Of a DNA stretch of 64,000 nucleotides, positions 49,972-57,965 are shown in pieces; positions within the stretch are counted from its first letter, which is position 1; each line of letters starts with the position of its first letter. The notes below the pieces were generated by a model. It worked only from the letters and a program-made list of their open reading frames with translations. It ran no database searches and was not told the DNA's origin. A program made the translations under genes and the position numbers. This DNA comes from Ideonella_A sakaiensis_A (GTDB lineage: Bacteria; Pseudomonadota; Gammaproteobacteria; Burkholderiales; Burkholderiaceae_C), in the NCBI RefSeq assembly GCF_048320135.1, contig NZ_CP182947.1:1550001-1614000 (forward strand), in the 5' to 3' direction.

Positions 49972-50171
49972 GCCCGACCGATCCTGCACCGACCAGCTGG
50001 CGCACTGGCCTGTTGCGCCAACTCAACAGAGCCGCCGGCAACGTTCGGCAACATCGGCGCCGCGGCGCCTACCTACAATCAAGTGCCGGTATGCGCGTGG
50101 CCGTCGGCATCGGTTGCGCATTGCACGGTCTCCTGCGTCCCCTGCGGCTTATTTCCACCGGCCCCGATTGA
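49968..50171 (+). CDS. Possible small ORF between gspK and gspL
   Basis: A 67-codon frame starts at GTG 49968, overlapping the gspK stop (GTGA), and ends at TGA 50169-50171, overlapping the gspL ATG (TGATG). It would fill an otherwise unusual 200-base gap in a tightly packed operon. The product is Arg-rich with a short hydrophobic stretch (VAVGIGCALHGLL) and resembles nothing I know. The region also contains the palindrome GGCGCCGCGGCGCC (50056-50069). It may equally be a chance open frame in high-GC DNA, and the gap may instead hold an internal promoter. Confidence 0.3.
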   Translation: MSPTDPAPTSWRTGLLRQLNRAAGNVRQHRRRGAYLQSSAGMRVAVGIGCALHGLLRPLRLISTGPD

Positions 50172-51433
50172 TGTCCCTGCTGGTTATCCAGATTCCCACC
50201 AAGCCGCGCCAGCGCGCGCGCCTGTTGCGCCACGAAGGCGACGGCACCAGCGCGTCGTCCGCGAGTTCCGAGTTCGAATTTGTCTGGAGTGCCGACGGGT
50301 CGGCATGTGACAAGACCGGCCGCTCGGCGCCGGCGTTGATGCCGAAAGCCGACCGCGTCGTCGCCGCACTGGCCGATACCGATGTCAGCTGGCACAAGCT
50401 GCTGATTCCGAAGGCGCCGGCAAACCGGATGCCGGCAGCACTGGCCGGCCTGCTCGAGGAAGCACTGCTCGAGGATCCGGCCACCACCCACTTCGCGCTG
50501 GCAGCGCAGGCCAGGCCGGGAGCGATCGATTTTGTTGCGGTGACCGACCGGCGCTGGCTGCAGCGTGAACTCGCCGCGATCGAACAATCCCATCTGTCGG
50601 TCGACCGCATCGTGCCGATGGCCTGGCCGGTCGATCCGCCGCTCGGCCACTTTTCGACGACCGGCGCCACCGCCGGCGGCACCGAGGCGGTTGCGCTCAG
50701 TTGGGCCGATGCGAATGGCGTGGCGATCGTCGGGCTGGACGGCAGCCTGGCGCGCGCGCTGCTGCCGACCGAGCCCGCAGCCGGCACGCGTTTTTCCGCG
50801 AGCCCGGCGGCGGCGGCAGCCGCAGAAGGCTGGCTCGGCGCACCGGTCGACTTGTTGACCGATCCGCAGCGGCTGCTGCAGGCGGCGCAGTCGCCGTGGA
50901 ACCTGCGCCAGTTCGAGCTGGCCCGGCGGCACAAGGGCAGCCGGGCGTTGCGCGACGCCTGGCGCGGCCTGCTCGGTCCGGCCTGGCGGCCGGTGCGGAT
51001 CGGCCTGGTCGCGCTGCTGGTGGTGCAGCTGGTCGGCCTGAATGCCTGGGCGGCGCAGCTGCGTGGCGACATCGGCGCGAAACGCGCCGAGATGGTCAAC
51101 CTGTTGCGCGGCAGTTTTCCGCAGATCACCGGCATCCTCGATGCACCGCTGCAGATGCGGCGCGAGGTCGAGACGCTGCGCGCTGCCGCTGGCAAGCCGG
51201 GCGGCTCGGATCTCGAACCGCTGCTGCTGGCCGCCGCCGCAGCCTGGCCGGCCGGCAAGGCGCCGGCGCAAAACCTGCGCTTCGAGCCGGGCCGGCTGAG
51301 CATCGCCGCCGACGACTGGCTGCCGCCGGAAATCGACCGCTTCAGCGCCCGGCTGCGGGCCAGCGGCTACAACGTCGCACTCGCCGAAGGCCGTCTGCAG
51401 ATCGGTCCGGCGCCGGCGCGGGGCGCTCGATGA
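50171..51433 (+). CDS. gspL: Type II secretion inner-membrane platform protein GspL
   Basis: The 420-residue GspL has an actin-like cytoplasmic domain (VVAALADTDVSWHKLLIPKAPANRMPAALAGLLEEALLEDP, VTDRRWLQRELAAIEQ) that recruits the ATPase GspE. One membrane helix (VRIGLVALLVVQLVGLNAWA) and a periplasmic ferredoxin-like domain that binds GspM follow. I take ATG 50171 because it gives the normal MSLLVIQIP-type start. The open frame extends upstream into gspK. The stop overlaps the gspM start (ATGA). Confidence 0.92.
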   Translation: MSLLVIQIPTKPRQRARLLRHEGDGTSASSASSEFEFVWSADGSACDKTGRSAPALMPKADRVVAALADTDVSWHKLLIPKAPANRMPAALAGLLEEALLEDPATTHFALAAQARPGAIDFVAVTDRRWLQRELAAIEQSHLSVDRIVPMAWPVDPPLGHFSTTGATAGGTEAVALSWADANGVAIVGLDGSLARALLPTEPAAGTRFSASPAAAAAAEGWLGAPVDLLTDPQRLLQAAQSPWNLRQFELARRHKGSRALRDAWRGLLGPAWRPVRIGLVALLVVQLVGLNAWAAQLRGDIGAKRAEMVNLLRGSFPQITGILDAPLQMRREVETLRAAAGKPGGSDLEPLLLAAAAAWPAGKAPAQNLRFEPGRLSIAADDWLPPEIDRFSARLRASGYNVALAEGRLQIGPAPARGAR

Positions 51434-51957
51434 ACGCGGCCAGCAACCCGGTCGTCACCGGTCTTTCGGCTCGCTGGCTGGCCTGGCGGGCCGCCGCCGG
51501 GCAACGCTGGCGAGCGCTCGCCGTGCGCGAACGCCGCGCCGTCATCGCCGCGGCGCTGTTCATCGGCGTGCTTCTTGTCTGGCTGCTTGCGTTGCAGCCG
51601 GCGCTGCGCACGCTGCGCGAAGCACCGGCGCAGATCGCGACACTCGATCTGCAACTGCAGGAAATGCGTGCGCTTGCCGCCGAAGCGGCAACGCTGCGCG
51701 GCGCGACGCCGATATCGCCGAACCAGGCGGCGGCCGCTCTCGAGGCGGCTACTCGTCAGCTCGGTGCAAAGGGCCGGCTCGTGGTGCAGGGCGACCGGGC
51801 CACGCTGCATGTCGACGGCATCGATGCGGCATCGCTGCAGCAGTGGCTGGAGGCGGCGCGCGGCGCGGCGCGTGCCCGTCCGATCGAGTTGCAAGTGGTT
51901 CGTGGTGCCACCGGCTATTCCGGTTCGCTGGTCGTCGGTCTCGGAGCCGGCAGATGA
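51430..51957 (+). CDS. gspM: Type II secretion inner-membrane protein GspM
   Basis: The 175-residue bitopic protein has a membrane helix (AVIAAALFIGVLLVWLLALQPAL), a short coiled coil (RTLREAPAQIATLDLQLQEMRALAAEAATL) and a small periplasmic domain (HVDGIDAASLQQWLEAARGA). GspM dimerises with GspL and stabilises the platform. It overlaps gspL by 4 bases and gspN by 4 bases. Confidence 0.92.
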   Translation: MNAASNPVVTGLSARWLAWRAAAGQRWRALAVRERRAVIAAALFIGVLLVWLLALQPALRTLREAPAQIATLDLQLQEMRALAAEAATLRGATPISPNQAAAALEAATRQLGAKGRLVVQGDRATLHVDGIDAASLQQWLEAARGAARARPIELQVVRGATGYSGSLVVGLGAGR

Positions 51958-52793
51958 TGCGGCGGCGTGAGATGGCCGCAGCGGATGCGACAGCGCGCAG
52001 CCGCAACTGGCGCTGGGCAGTGTTCGGCGGGCTGGTCGGCGCAGTACTGGCCACCGTCATCTGGGCACCGGCGCGCTGGCTGGCGAGTGCGGTCGAATCG
52101 GCCAGCAACGGCCGGCTGCTGCTCGCCGAGTCGCGCGGCAGCATCTGGGATGGCAATGCGATCGTCGTATTGACAGGCGGACCGGAAAGCCGGGCCGCCA
52201 GCGCCCTGCCCGGCCGCCTGCATTGGCGGCTGCGTCCGCGGCTGCTGGACGGCGCTGCGCTGGCGATCGAGCTCGAACAGGCATGCTGCATCAACCAGCA
52301 GGCGACGCTGCTGCTCAAACCCGGTCTCGGCCGGGTCGGCTTGCGGCTGCAGCCGGCTTCCGACTGGATCGCCCGTTGGCCTGCCAGCTGGCTGGCCGGA
52401 CTCGGCACGCCGTGGAATACGCTCGATCTCGGCGGGCAGCTGGTATTGCGCTCGAACGGGCTGACGATCGAAGAGGTCGAAGGGCGATGGCGGATCGGCG
52501 GCGGCGCCGAACTCGAATTGCTCGATCTGTCGTCCCGGCTGTCGACACTGCCCAGCCTCGGCAGCTACCGCCTCGGGCTGCGCGCCGACCCGGCCGGCGC
52601 CGGTGGCGCACTGCTGCTGTCGACGATCGACGGCGCGTTGCGCCTGCGTGCCGATGGCCGCTGGGACGGCGCCGGGCTGCGGCTGCGCGGCGAGGCCAGC
52701 GCGGCCACCCCAGGCGACGAAGCGGTGCTGGGCAACCTGCTGAATATCATCGGCCGACGCCAAGGGGCGCGGTCAGTCATTTCGATCGGATGA
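51954..52793 (+). CDS. gspN: Type II secretion protein GspN
   Basis: The 279-residue protein has one N-terminal membrane helix (WAVFGGLVGAVLATVIWAPARWLA). A periplasmic beta-rich region follows with GRLLLAESRGSIWDGNAIVVLTGG and PGRLHWRLRPRLLDG, the GspN landmarks. The start is one of two adjacent ATGs (51954, 51957) that overlap the gspM stop. GspN is optional in type II systems and its role is poorly defined. The C-terminus overlaps the gspD start by 4 bases. Confidence 0.88.
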   Translation: MMRRREMAAADATARSRNWRWAVFGGLVGAVLATVIWAPARWLASAVESASNGRLLLAESRGSIWDGNAIVVLTGGPESRAASALPGRLHWRLRPRLLDGAALAIELEQACCINQQATLLLKPGLGRVGLRLQPASDWIARWPASWLAGLGTPWNTLDLGGQLVLRSNGLTIEEVEGRWRIGGGAELELLDLSSRLSTLPSLGSYRLGLRADPAGAGGALLLSTIDGALRLRADGRWDGAGLRLRGEASAATPGDEAVLGNLLNIIGRRQGARSVISIG

Positions 52794-55000
52794 ACATGGA
52801 CAAGCTCGGGCCTCTGGCACACAGCGTGATCGCCGCGATGCTGCTGACTTCGCCGGCACTGCTGCTGGCACAAACCGAGGCCGGCACGGCGGCCGCGGCG
52901 GCGCCGCGTTTTCGCGGCGAACCGGTGACGCTGAATTTCGTCAACGCCGAGATCGATGCAGTCAGCCGTGCGATGGCGGTGATCCTGCGCCGGCAGATCC
53001 TCGTCGACCCGCGCGTCAAGGGCACGATCACGCTGTACAGCGAACAGGCGGTGCGGCCGGCCGAGGCCTATCGCAACTACCTGGCGGCACTGCGTGGCCT
53101 CGGCTTCACCGTCGTCGAAGTCGGCGACCTGTTGAAGGTGGTGCCGGAAGCGGATGCCAAGCTGCAGACCGGCACCGTCTCGATCGGCGACAGCGTGTCG
53201 CGGCGCGGCGACCAGGTGCTGACGCAGATTTTCAAGCTCGATCACGAAAACGCGAACAACCTGGTGCCGGTGCTGCGCCCGCTGATCAGCCCGAACAATA
53301 CGATCAACGCGACGGCTGCCAGCAACACGCTGGTGATCACCGACTACGCCGACAACCTGCAGCGGATCGCGAAAATCATCGCCGCGATGGATACGCCGGG
53401 CACCGGCGATGTCGAGGTGATTCCGCTGCAGCATGCGGTGGCTGCCGATATCGCGCCGCTGGTGCAGCGGCTTGGCGATACCACGGCGACACCCGGCGTG
53501 CCCGGCGCCGGCGGCGGCGCGCTGCAAGTGCTGGTCGAGCCGCGCAGCAACTCGCTGCTCGTGAAGGCGCCGACCGGCGCCAGGATGGCCAATGTGCGCT
53601 CGCTGGTGGCGCAGCTCGACCGCCCGTTGCAGGGAGCAGGCGCGCAGGGCAATGTCTGGGTGGTCCATCTGCGCAATGCCGACGCCACCAAACTGGCGAC
53701 GGTGCTGCGGGCAGCCTTCAGCGGCAGCGGCGGCAGTGGCGGCGGCGCGAGCGGCGGCACGATGTCGTCGCCGACCGCGTCGCCACTCGGCGCGCAGACC
53801 GGCCAGCCGGGCAGCCAGATCGGCGGCGCGAGCGCGGCCGCGACGACGCCGGTCAGCGCGTCGCCGTCGCCGTCCACCGGCGGCTTCGTGCAGGCCGACC
53901 CGGCGACCAATTCGCTGATCATCACCGCGCCCGAGCCGCTGTATCGACAGATCCGCTCGATGATCGAACAGCTCGATTCGCGGCGCGCGCAGATCTATAT
54001 CGAAAGCATGATCGTCGAGGTGTCGGGCGACAACAGCGCCGATTTCGGCTTCCAGTGGCAGGGTCTGATCGGCAACAAGGGCGACAGTACTGGTCTGGTC
54101 GGTGGCACCAATTTCGGCAGCATCGGCAACCTCGCGACGATCACCGCTGCCGGCGCGACCGGCACCGCCGGGCTTGCGAACATCAAGCTCGGCGAAGGGC
54201 TGAACTTCGGCGTGATCCGCGATTTCGCCGGCGCCTACGGGCTGGCGGCAATCGCCCGCATCCTGCAGAGCCAGACCAGCACCAACATCATCTCGACGCC
54301 GAATCTGGTCACGCTCGACAACGAAGAGGCGAAGATCATCGTCGGCAGCAACGTGCCGTTCATCACCGGCCAGTTCACCAATACCGGCACCTCGACGACC
54401 AGCCCGTTCCAGACCATCGAGCGCAAGGATGTCGGCATCACGCTGCGCATCCGACCCCAGGTCGGCGAAGGCGGCACGGTGCGGATGACGCTGTTCCAGG
54501 AATCGTCGAGCCTGTCGAGCACCACCGCGCCGGGCACCAGCAATGCCGGCCCGTCGACCGACAAGCGCTCGATCGAATCGACCGTCGTCGTCGACGACGG
54601 CCAGATCCTCGTGCTCGGCGGCCTGATCGAGGACAAATATACCGACACCTCGTCGAAGGTGCCGCTGCTCGGCGACCTGCCGTATGTCGGCGCGCTGTTC
54701 CGCAGCGAAAGCCGCAGCAAGAAGCGGACGAACCTGATGGTCTTCCTGCGCCCGATCGTGATGCGCGACGGCCAGACCGCCGACCGGATGACGCTCGACC
54801 GCTACGACCTGATCCGCGCCAGCCAGCAGGATCGGCAGCCGAAGCCGAGCCCGCTGCTGTCGATCGACGCGGCGCCGGTGCTGCCGCCGATGTACGGGCC
54901 GCCGGACGGACCGACGACGTCACCGCTGCGGCCGCCACCGGTCGCGCCGGCCCCGCTGGCGCCGTCCGACGTGCCGCCGGCGACGTCGGCACCGCGCTGA
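52790..55000 (+). CDS. gspD: Type II secretion secretin GspD
   Basis: The 736-residue outer-membrane secretin has a signal peptide (ending LLLAQ) and an N0 domain (VTLNFVNAEIDAVSRAMAVILRRQILVDPRVKG). N1-N3 domains follow, with DQVLTQIFKLDHENANNLVPVLRPLI and VIPLQHAVAADIAPLVQRL. A Gly/Ser/Ala-rich insert lies in N3 (about residues 310-365). The C-terminal secretin domain includes VPFITGQFTNTGTSTTSPFQTIERKDVGITLRI. The last 55 residues are Pro-rich instead of a recognisable pilotin-binding S domain. ATG 52790 overlaps the gspN stop. Confidence 0.96.
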   Translation: MNMDKLGPLAHSVIAAMLLTSPALLLAQTEAGTAAAAAPRFRGEPVTLNFVNAEIDAVSRAMAVILRRQILVDPRVKGTITLYSEQAVRPAEAYRNYLAALRGLGFTVVEVGDLLKVVPEADAKLQTGTVSIGDSVSRRGDQVLTQIFKLDHENANNLVPVLRPLISPNNTINATAASNTLVITDYADNLQRIAKIIAAMDTPGTGDVEVIPLQHAVAADIAPLVQRLGDTTATPGVPGAGGGALQVLVEPRSNSLLVKAPTGARMANVRSLVAQLDRPLQGAGAQGNVWVVHLRNADATKLATVLRAAFSGSGGSGGGASGGTMSSPTASPLGAQTGQPGSQIGGASAAATTPVSASPSPSTGGFVQADPATNSLIITAPEPLYRQIRSMIEQLDSRRAQIYIESMIVEVSGDNSADFGFQWQGLIGNKGDSTGLVGGTNFGSIGNLATITAAGATGTAGLANIKLGEGLNFGVIRDFAGAYGLAAIARILQSQTSTNIISTPNLVTLDNEEAKIIVGSNVPFITGQFTNTGTSTTSPFQTIERKDVGITLRIRPQVGEGGTVRMTLFQESSSLSSTTAPGTSNAGPSTDKRSIESTVVVDDGQILVLGGLIEDKYTDTSSKVPLLGDLPYVGALFRSESRSKKRTNLMVFLRPIVMRDGQTADRMTLDRYDLIRASQQDRQPKPSPLLSIDAAPVLPPMYGPPDGPTTSPLRPPPVAPAPLAPSDVPPATSAPR

Positions 55001-55025
55001 CGGCCCGAGCGGACGGCGGCAACTG

Positions 55026-56447
55026 ATGGCAACACGACACCCCCTGCCCTACGGCTTCGCCCGGGCCCATTCGCTGCTGCTCGAGGACGAGGGTGACCGG
55101 CTGGTGTTGTGGGTCGCCGCGGCGGCGGCGACGCCGGCCTTGTCCGAAGTGCTGCGAAATTTCGAGGTCGACCGGATCGAACATGAGCCGGCAGCGACGC
55201 TCGGCCAGCGCATCGCGGTGGCCTATGCCGGCAGCGAGTCGAGCGCGGCGACGGTGATCGGCGAAGTCGAGAGCGCGGTCGACCTTACGCGGATGATGCA
55301 GGAGCTGCCGGCGGTCGAGGATCTGCTCGAGGCCGCCAACGATGCACCGATCATCCGCATGCTCAACGCGCTGCTGACGCAGGCGGCGAAGGACGGCGCC
55401 AGCGACATCCACATCGAGCCCTATGAACGCAGCAGCGCGGTGCGGTTTCGCGTCGACGGCAAGCTGCGCGAGGTCGTGCAGCCGAACAAGGCGCTGCATG
55501 CGGCGCTGATCTCGCGCTTGAAGATCATGGCCGAGCTCGACATCGCCGAGAAGCGCCTGCCGCAGGATGGCCGGATCTCGCTGCGCATCGGCGGCCGTGC
55601 GGTCGACGTGCGGGTCTCGACGCTGCCGTCGGCGCATGGCGAACGCGCGGTGCTGCGCCTGCTCGACAAGGGCGAAGCCCGCTTCACGCTGGAAAGCCTC
55701 GGCATGAGTGGCGAGGTGCTGCGCCGCTTCGACCGGCTGATCCAGCAGCCGCACGGCATCGTGCTGGTGACCGGGCCGACCGGCTCCGGCAAGACGACCA
55801 CGCTGTATGCCTCGCTTGGCCGCATCGATACCGGCTCGGTCAATGTGCTGACAGTCGAGGACCCGGTCGAATACGAACTGCCCGGGATCGGCCAGACACA
55901 GGTGAATCCGAAAATCGAACTGACGTTCGCAAAGGCGCTGCGCGCGATCCTGCGTCAGGACCCGGATGTCATCATGATCGGTGAGATCCGCGACTATGAA
56001 ACCGCGCAGATCGCGATCCAGGCCTCGCTGACCGGCCACCTGGTGCTGGCAACGCTGCACACCAATGATGCGCCGAGCGCGGTGACGCGGCTGATCGACA
56101 TGGGCGTCGAGCCTTTTCTGCTCAGCTCGAGCCTGCTCGGCGTGCTCGCGCAACGGCTGGTTCGCAAGTTGTGCCCGGCCTGCCGCCGGCAGGACGAACA
56201 TGGCGAATTCCATCCGGTCGGCTGCGCCGAGTGTGGCCACGGCGGCTACAAGGGGCGCACCGGCGTTTATGAACTGATGGTCGCCGACGATCACGTGCGC
56301 AGCCTGATCCATGGCCAGGCAGCCGAAGCCGATCTGATCGCCGCCGCGCGCGCTGGCGGCATGCTGTCGATGCGCGAAGACGGCGAGCGGCTGGTGCGCA
56401 CCGGCATCACCTCGGCCGAAGAGGTCGTGCGGGTGACCCGCGAATAA
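55026..56447 (+). CDS. gspE: Type II secretion ATPase GspE
   Basis: The 473-residue cytoplasmic ATPase drives pseudopilus assembly. Walker A is GPTGSGKTTT (from residue 250). Asp boxes (DGASDIHIEPYE, VRFRVDGKLRE), Walker B region DPDVIMIGEIRDYETA and the His box GHLVLATLHTNDA are present. A C-terminal zinc motif CPAC-x13-CAEC is present, with a shorter loop than the usual tetracysteine module. It follows gspD by 25 bases and docks on GspL through its N-terminal domain. Confidence 0.96.
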   Translation: MATRHPLPYGFARAHSLLLEDEGDRLVLWVAAAAATPALSEVLRNFEVDRIEHEPAATLGQRIAVAYAGSESSAATVIGEVESAVDLTRMMQELPAVEDLLEAANDAPIIRMLNALLTQAAKDGASDIHIEPYERSSAVRFRVDGKLREVVQPNKALHAALISRLKIMAELDIAEKRLPQDGRISLRIGGRAVDVRVSTLPSAHGERAVLRLLDKGEARFTLESLGMSGEVLRRFDRLIQQPHGIVLVTGPTGSGKTTTLYASLGRIDTGSVNVLTVEDPVEYELPGIGQTQVNPKIELTFAKALRAILRQDPDVIMIGEIRDYETAQIAIQASLTGHLVLATLHTNDAPSAVTRLIDMGVEPFLLSSSLLGVLAQRLVRKLCPACRRQDEHGEFHPVGCAECGHGGYKGRTGVYELMVADDHVRSLIHGQAAEADLIAAARAGGMLSMREDGERLVRTGITSAEEVVRVTRE

Positions 56448-56462
56448 ACGAAGCGGACGACG

Positions 56463-57677
56463 ATGCCCGCCTACCGCTACGAGGCACTCGACGCCGCCGG
56501 CAAGACGCTGACCGGGCTGCTCGAGGCCGACAATCCGCGCGCCGCGCGTTCGCAGCTGCGCGCGCAGTCGCTGGTGCCGATGGCGGTGTCGCAGGTCGCC
56601 TCGGCCGGCACCGGGCCGAGCGGCCTGCAGCTGACGCGCAAGGTCTTCAATTCGACCGGGCTGACGGTCTGGACCCGGCAACTGGCCGGCCTGGTCGGCA
56701 GCGGCCTGCCGCTCGAACGCGCGCTGACCGCGCTCGCCGAGGAAGCCGACGACGAACGGCAGCGCGAACTGGTTGCCCACCTGCGCGCCGAGGTGAATGG
56801 CGGCTCGACCTTCGCGCGGGCGCTCGGCAGCGCGCCGCGCGAATTCGACGAGGTTTATCGCGGCGTCGTCGCGGCCGGTGAGCAAAGCGGTGCCCTCGGC
56901 GAGGTGCTCGAGCGCATGGCCGACGATCTCGAGGCGCGACAAGCCTTGCGCGCGAAGCTGATCGGCGCGACGCTGTATCCGGCGATCGTCTCGCTGATCG
57001 CCGTCGTCATCGTCGTTTTCCTCGTCACCTATGTCGTGCCGCAGGTGGCGTCGGTGTTCAGCAGCTCGAAACGCGCGCTGCCGACGCTGACGGTGGCGAT
57101 GCTCGGCGTCAGCAGCATGCTGCGCAACCACGGCTGGCTGATCGTGCTCGGCCTCGTCGGCGGCGGCGCGGCGCTGATGGTGATGTTGCGCAATCCGGCA
57201 TTCCGGCTGCGTTTCGACGCCGCCTGGCTGCGGCTGCCGCTGATCGGCCGGCTGTCCCGCGGCTACAACGCGGCGCGTTTTGCCGGCACGCTGGCGATGC
57301 TGGCCGGCGCCGGCGTGCCGATCCTGAAGGCGCTGCAGGCGGCGGCCGAAACCCTGTCGAACCGCGCGATGCGCGCCGATGCGATGGACGCGCTGGTGCT
57401 GGTGCGAGAAGGCGCGCCGCTGGCCGCCGCACTGGCCGGCAAGAAGCGGTTTCCGGGGCTGCTCGCGATGTTTTCTCGGCTCGGCGAACAGACCGGGCAG
57501 CTGCCGCGCATGCTCGAGCGCGCGGCGAATCAGCTGTCGGCCGAGGTGCAGCGCCGTGCGATGCAGATGGCGACGATCCTCGAGCCGCTGCTGATCGTCG
57601 CGATGGGCGGCGTCGTGATGCTGATCGTGCTGGCGGTGCTGTTGCCGATCATTCAGCTCAATACCTGGGTGAAGTAG
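56463..57677 (+). CDS. gspF: Type II secretion inner-membrane platform protein GspF
   Basis: The 404-residue polytopic protein has the family start MPAYRYEALDAAGKTLTGLLEADNPRAARSQLRAQSLVP and two T2SSF domains. Membrane segments occur around residues 167-190, 217-240 and 370-395. Conserved motifs are FTRQLA-like VWTRQLAGLVGSGLPLERAL, GAGVPILKALQAA and FSRLGEQTGQLPRMLERAA. It ends the gsp operon, 15 bases after gspE, and the repeat mosaic begins immediately at its stop codon. Confidence 0.96.
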   Translation: MPAYRYEALDAAGKTLTGLLEADNPRAARSQLRAQSLVPMAVSQVASAGTGPSGLQLTRKVFNSTGLTVWTRQLAGLVGSGLPLERALTALAEEADDERQRELVAHLRAEVNGGSTFARALGSAPREFDEVYRGVVAAGEQSGALGEVLERMADDLEARQALRAKLIGATLYPAIVSLIAVVIVVFLVTYVVPQVASVFSSSKRALPTLTVAMLGVSSMLRNHGWLIVLGLVGGGAALMVMLRNPAFRLRFDAAWLRLPLIGRLSRGYNAARFAGTLAMLAGAGVPILKALQAAAETLSNRAMRADAMDALVLVREGAPLAAALAGKKRFPGLLAMFSRLGEQTGQLPRMLERAANQLSAEVQRRAMQMATILEPLLIVAMGGVVMLIVLAVLLPIIQLNTWVK

Positions 57678-57713
57678 GGCCCCCCAGTCGCTTCGCTCCT
57701 GCCCCCAAGGGGC
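57676..57713. repeat. Intergenic direct repeat, copy 1
   Basis: A 38-base unit starting AGGGCCCCCCAGTCGCT and ending CCCCCAAGGGGC begins at the gspF stop codon. Its second copy starts 70 bases further on. Each copy has G/C runs (GGGCCCCCC, GCCCCC-AAGGGGC) able to pair. I associate this unit with intergenic spaces in Comamonadaceae and related Burkholderiales, but cannot count genomic copies here. Confidence 0.7.
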
Positions 57714-57745
57714 GTCGTCCGGCTTGGGGCGGCCCGGCGCCGGAC

Positions 57746-57784
57746 AGGGCCCCCCAGTCGCTATCGCTCCTGCCCCCGAGGGGC
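57746..57784. repeat. Intergenic direct repeat, copy 2
   Basis: This 39-base copy matches the unit at 57676-57713 except for a 1-base insertion plus two or three substitutions (CTATCGC in place of CTTCGC, CCGAGG in place of CCAAGG). Together the two copies flank a 32-base spacer that itself contains GGCGCC. Confidence 0.7.
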
Positions 57785-57794
57785 CGAGCCCGGA

Positions 57795-57821
57795 CATGGA
57801 CGGTCCGGTGGACCGTCCATG
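57795..57821. repeat. Perfect 12-bp inverted repeat (hairpin)
   Basis: CATGGACGGTCC (57795-57806) and its exact reverse complement (57810-57821) are separated by only three bases, a very stable hairpin. A second perfect hairpin with 9-bp arms GTCGGGCCA/TGGCCCGAC and a one-base centre follows at 57833-57851. A weaker pair ATCCGGC/GCCGGAT lies at about 57869-57893. No T-run follows, so these are not ordinary terminators, though they could protect or end the gsp transcript. The remainder to 57965 has no gene that I can support. Confidence 0.8.
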
Positions 57822-57965
57822 CCTGGCGAGGAGTCGGGCCACTGGCCCGACGCGGCCTGCAAGGCCCATCCGGCGGACCGGCAGAGCCGGATCCGCGGAT
57901 GTGGCTTGATGGCTGCTTCGCCTGCGGCTCGCAGTTCCGGCAGGTCTTGCACCCGCAGGCTACGC

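Noticed and set aside
54438..57869. An 1143-codon minus-strand open frame opposite gspD-gspE-gspF
   Set aside because: It is antisense to three clear type II secretion genes, has low-complexity His/Arg/Gln-rich composition and no recognisable motif.
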